Below are positions 16,031 through 19,077 of a stretch of DNA of 19,077 bases, one piece after another (position 1 is the stretch's first letter; every line of letters begins with the position of its first letter). The DNA comes from Bacteroidales bacterium UBA1205 (GTDB lineage: Bacteria > Bacteroidota > Bacteroidia > Bacteroidales > WCHB1-69), in assembly GCA_002309615.1 (NCBI GenBank), contig DBXT01000010.1, forward strand, positions 1-19,077. Direction: 5' to 3'. Made by a program: the position numbers and the translations under genes. The notes under the pieces were generated by a model. It saw only the letters and a program-made list of their open reading frames with translations. It was not told the origin of the DNA and did not search any database.

Positions 16031-17539
16031 ATGAAAATAAAAAAAATATTGTACCTATTGTTGTTAATATGTTGGAACAACACTTTTGCCCAATTACCCG
16101 TTCCGAATATTACATGTAAACAAATACAAATAGCTTATCCGGAAGGATGGATGGTGAGCAACGTGGATTTTACGGCTAACGCTTTTTGGTATCAATATAA
16201 TTTCACCTTCCGCTGTAAACAAGAAAGAGTTCAAGTATATTGCGTGAACAACAGAAATTTTTTCAGCGTGGATTTTCTGTCACAGCTGTTCAGAAAGGAT
16301 ATAGAAAAACATTACGGTATTCCCGATAGTGCTTTTCTTTTGCTTGATTCTTCCCTTTATAGACAATTGTATAAAATTGACAGACAAAATACTAGGGTGA
16401 GTATATTTCAGCAAAGCCATTATGTATTCATATTCATCAAGGATAATTTAAGCAAAAAAAGTGCTGCTTTTTGGAAAAACGAAGAACAATTGGTGAACAT
16501 TTTTCAAGAGGAAAGCGATGATGAATATGAAAACAAGCTGAATATATTGGAAGATATTTACAATAAAAAACAGCGGCTTATTAAAGACAATGCTTTTGAT
16601 ACCGTCGGTGTACAAGAGGATTTTTTATCTGAAACGGCAAGTGACTTTTTAGAAAACAAAATGGGGGTGGGCAAAACAGGATTATTCCACAATGTTACTT
16701 ATTCCTATCCCATAGATTGGGTGAAAATGTCAAACATTTCCGGTGGCAATGACGATGAATTTGTTTTGGCTTCGCCCCGCCAACAATACATTATTGTACA
16801 CCAATATTCTATGGAAGACACTTCCGATATGCTGTATAATACTTCGGCAGAAGAAAAAATAATTAACAATTTACCCAATGTAATATTTGATAATCAGACA
16901 CATAGTGTACGGGTTGCTAATGGACATTTGTTTGAATACAAGCGTTTTTTTATCGCGGAACAATCTTTATACGGGTTGTTGGCTTTTGTAAAAATAAACA
17001 ACAGGCTGTATTCCGTTACCATACAATCATTCTCGGAGATATCGCTTGAAAACACGGATTACAATATGTTTTTCAACAATTTTACGGAGAACAATATTAA
17101 AAATACAAGCGGGAGTGTGGAGGTAAACAATATTCGTGTGAAATTGCCCGACAAATATCGGGTGAGCAAATACGAAAAAGGTTGTGATAAGTTTGATTAC
17201 CAGTATTTTGAAGCATCTTCTAAAACAGCGGGGTCTGCTGATATTAAATTTTGGGTTTATGATAACGATTTTAATCTTATAGAATTAAGCACCGAACATC
17301 AGCAAAAGCAGGCGGATATGTTTACCGATAGTGATAAAATAGCTTTAAATCGCTTGTCGGACATGACCTTGGTATATTATACCTCCAGCAATGAAAAAGC
17401 TTTGTATTGTGTGAGTTGTTGCTTTCATTATAAGGGTAAAACATTTTTAATAGATATTTTTACCAATGCTTTGAAAGACACTTTTTTTGAAGGCAACGAT
17501 TTTATTCAGCTTATAGAGAGTATAGATATAATAGAATAG
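16031..17539 (+). CDS. Exported protein with three probable tandem PsbP/Mog1-like domains
   Basis: A 502-residue protein that I cannot assign to a named family. Signal peptide MKIKKILYLLLLICWNNTFA is cleaved probably before QLPV. Three similar segments are visible: about 32-159, 221-355 and 366-501. Each opens with a strand ending in a proline (IQIAYPEGW, VTYSYPIDW, IRVKLPDKY) and the first and second then have Trp; each ends with hydrophobic strands and a phenylalanine-rich helix (for example FIQLIESI). This layout resembles the DUF1795/PsbP/Mog1 fold. A charged, probably helical linker (about 160-218) separates the first two. The similarity is by pattern only. The gene follows the LptF/G permease by 29 bases and precedes the mreC promoter. 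Confidence 0.75.
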   Translation: MKIKKILYLLLLICWNNTFAQLPVPNITCKQIQIAYPEGWMVSNVDFTANAFWYQYNFTFRCKQERVQVYCVNNRNFFSVDFLSQLFRKDIEKHYGIPDSAFLLLDSSLYRQLYKIDRQNTRVSIFQQSHYVFIFIKDNLSKKSAAFWKNEEQLVNIFQEESDDEYENKLNILEDIYNKKQRLIKDNAFDTVGVQEDFLSETASDFLENKMGVGKTGLFHNVTYSYPIDWVKMSNISGGNDDEFVLASPRQQYIIVHQYSMEDTSDMLYNTSAEEKIINNLPNVIFDNQTHSVRVANGHLFEYKRFFIAEQSLYGLLAFVKINNRLYSVTIQSFSEISLENTDYNMFFNNFTENNIKNTSGSVEVNNIRVKLPDKYRVSKYEKGCDKFDYQYFEASSKTAGSADIKFWVYDNDFNLIELSTEHQQKQADMFTDSDKIALNRLSDMTLVYYTSSNEKALYCVSCCFHYKGKTFLIDIFTNALKDTFFEGNDFIQLIESIDIIE

Positions 17540-17551
17540 TCAAAAAAATTA

Positions 17552-17559
17552 TACCTTTG
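17552..17559 (+). promoter_or_regulatory. -7 element for mreC, only five bases before the start codon
   Basis: TACCTTTG matches TAnnTTTG exactly and lies in the 25-base gap between the exported protein gene and mreC. The ATG of mreC is at 17565, so transcription would be expected to start at or very near the initiation codon. Confidence 0.55.
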
Positions 17560-17564
17560 CAAAT

Positions 17565-18389
17565 ATGCAGAATTTAATAAAGTTTTTAATCAGCACCATT
17601 CACATTTTCTTGTTTGTGCTTTTATCGGGAATATGTATATTTTTTATATACAATAGCAGTGCTTACAAGCAATGGGCGTTGAATGCCTTCAGCAAAGAGA
17701 TAGGGGCACCTTTGTTTGCCGTGCAATCAAGCATAAACAAATATTTGCACCTATCGTATGACAACAAACTTTTAATAGAGCAAAATAAGTATTTGCTCAA
17801 CAAATTAGCCAATCAAAACATTGGTTCTTCCCAAGCCGATTCTTCCGAATTGGCCGATTCGCTAATGTTTTCTTACTATTCCGCCAAAGTGCTGGAAAAC
17901 ACCATCAACAAGCAAAATAATGTAATGATACTCAACAAAGGCAGCCGTTCAGGCATAAACGCCGATATGGGAGTAATATCCCCGTTGGGCATAGTGGGGG
18001 TGATTAAAGACGTATCGCCTAATTTTTCCATAGCCATATCTTTATTGAACTCCAAATTCAGCATATCCGCAAAAACAAGTCGCACAGGCAATACAGGTGT
18101 ACTCGAATGGAATGGTAAAAATTACAAATATGCCCAATTGGGCAATATCACCAATATAGAGGACATTCAAATAGGTGATACTATTGTTACGCAATATTCT
18201 CTTTTGTTCCCTTCCGATTATCCCATAGGAGTAATATCCGGAGGCTTAAGCAACAATGCCATAGGAGGATATTACACTTTACAAGTAAGGTTGCTAACCA
18301 ATTTTGAAAAATTGGACCATGTATATGTGGTAAAAAACAATTTTAATGATGAAATTCACGATATGATAGAAAGGAGCAACAATGAATAA
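17565..18389 (+). CDS. mreC: Rod shape-determining protein MreC
   Basis: A bitopic inner-membrane protein that links the cytoplasmic MreB filaments to periplasmic peptidoglycan synthases in the elongasome. The 274 residues comprise a short cytoplasmic start, one transmembrane helix (about 9-29), a predicted coiled coil (about 50-85) and the periplasmic beta-barrel region with the family pattern NKGSRSGINADMGVISPLGIVG and IGDTIVTQ...FPSDYPIGVI. The short C-terminal tail is polar. It overlaps mreD by 8 bases, so the two are translationally coupled. mreB is not immediately upstream, unlike the common mreBCD arrangement. Confidence 0.93.
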   Translation: MQNLIKFLISTIHIFLFVLLSGICIFFIYNSSAYKQWALNAFSKEIGAPLFAVQSSINKYLHLSYDNKLLIEQNKYLLNKLANQNIGSSQADSSELADSLMFSYYSAKVLENTINKQNNVMILNKGSRSGINADMGVISPLGIVGVIKDVSPNFSIAISLLNSKFSISAKTSRTGNTGVLEWNGKNYKYAQLGNITNIEDIQIGDTIVTQYSLLFPSDYPIGVISGGLSNNAIGGYYTLQVRLLTNFEKLDHVYVVKNNFNDEIHDMIERSNNE

Positions 18390-18900
18390 ACCTTGGTTTA
18401 AACATTTGCTGATATTTATAATACTGTATTTGGTACAAATATTATTGCTGAACAAAATATCTTTATTCGGTTTTGTCACCCCTATGATATATATATTGTT
18501 TATCATGGGCTTGCCGTTTGATACGCCTAAATGGCTGTTGGTGATTTTGGGATTTTTGTCGGGATTGATCATGGATTGTTTTACAGGAGCTCTCGGATTT
18601 CATGCGTTAGCGGCACTTGTTATAGCATTTTTACGCCCAAGCATTATTCAATTCATTCCTTACAACGGCAAAATGGAAGAGCATTTGCAACCCATTTATT
18701 ATGACATGGAATTTGTTTGGTATTTGCAATATGCTTTTCTACTCACTTTGATACATCATGCCGTCTATTATTTTGTAGATGCCATGTCGCTGAAACATTT
18801 CGGACACACCTTGTGGGTGATATTGGTCAACACCTTGTTTACCGTTATCGCCATTTTTATAGTTCAAGCAATTTTTTACAAACCGTCTAAACGTTATTAA
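18382..18900 (+). CDS. mreD: Rod shape-determining protein MreD
   Basis: A 172-residue, strongly hydrophobic protein with about five predicted transmembrane helices. It matches the MreD family in length, in hydropathy and in the FLSGLIMDCFTGALGFHALA stretch, where Gly-Leu-x-x-Asp and the following Gly are typical. MreD acts with MreC in the elongasome, though its exact role is unclear. The start codon lies within the last codons of mreC, and a MgtC/SapB gene begins one base after its stop. Confidence 0.88.
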   Translation: MNKPWFKHLLIFIILYLVQILLLNKISLFGFVTPMIYILFIMGLPFDTPKWLLVILGFLSGLIMDCFTGALGFHALAALVIAFLRPSIIQFIPYNGKMEEHLQPIYYDMEFVWYLQYAFLLTLIHHAVYYFVDAMSLKHFGHTLWVILVNTLFTVIAIFIVQAIFYKPSKRY

Positions 18901-18901
18901 T

Positions 18902-19077
18902 ATGGATATTGTTGGTTTTTTAGTACATCTGCTTTTGGCAACAGCCGTAGGCGTGATTATAGGAATAGAACGCGAATGGCGTTTGCGGAGTGCAGGCTTG
19001 TTGACCAATACTTTGGTCGCCATAGGTGCCGCCGTGTATGTGATGGCAGGAACAACCCTTACTACCAATACCACCGG
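18902..19077 (+). CDS. MgtC/SapB family membrane protein (truncated by window end)
   Basis: Only the first 58 codons are in the window. The frame begins MDIVGFLVHLLLATAVGVII and continues GIEREWRLRSAGLLTNTLVA, the GxEREWxxxxAGLxTxxLVxxG block diagnostic of MgtC/SapB N-terminal domains. Family members are inner-membrane proteins linked to magnesium-limited growth and acid tolerance, but not all are virulence proteins. It starts one base after the mreD stop, so it should be in the same transcript. The start codon is the only plausible one in this frame. Confidence 0.9.
   Translation, partial: MDIVGFLVHLLLATAVGVIIGIEREWRLRSAGLLTNTLVAIGAAVYVMAGTTLTTNTT

Overview
The window looks like chromosomal DNA from a low-GC member of the Bacteroidota, probably the order Bacteroidales. 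Four intergenic regions carry a clear TAnnTTTG -7 element, the promoter signature of this phylum. Several gene families also fit: a DUF2723 (GT117-like) membrane protein, a MbnP-like lipoprotein and secreted proteins with a 'DxNxDxxCDHS' tail. Genes are tightly packed and no RNA gene, insertion sequence, CRISPR array or phage gene was seen. It reads as ordinary housekeeping chromosome with a few odd lineage-specific genes.

Layout. At the left, a YifB/ComM-type AAA+ ATPase (117-1655, minus) diverges from an acyl-CoA synthetase (1768-3414, plus), which is followed by a small secreted/membrane protein with three C-terminal helices (3440-4162). That gene ends exactly where the next minus-strand gene ends, with no bases between the stop codons. 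A minus-strand block then runs from 10369 down to 4163: periplasmic cyclophilin, pheS, a 1063-residue DUF2723 membrane protein, a strong hairpin terminator, a MbnP-like lipoprotein and a small exported protein. The hairpin sits directly against the start codon of the MbnP-like gene.

From 10504 onward everything is on the plus strand. First comes a two-gene unit, a small lipoprotein plus a full-length asparagine-synthetase-like protein. That second protein lacks the glutaminase cysteine, the Asp of the SGGxDS ATP loop and other conserved active-site residues; it is the strangest gene here. Next, after a 223-base AT-rich gap with a promoter, come purA, a LolD-type ABC ATPase, a LptF/LptG-type permease and an exported protein that appears to contain three tandem PsbP/Mog1-like domains. 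A new -7 element only six bases before its ATG then starts mreC-mreD, followed by a MgtC/SapB-family gene cut by the window end.

Functional theme: many products concern the cell envelope (lipoprotein release, LPS-type transport, rod-shape factors, probable surface protein glycosylation, periplasmic folding, lipoproteins), mixed with translation (pheS) and purine synthesis (purA). No complete, clearly new multi-gene system can be claimed. The best candidates for unusual biology are the lipoprotein/degenerate AsnB pair, the terminator against the MbnP-like gene, the LolD-LptF/G pairing and the triple-domain exported protein.
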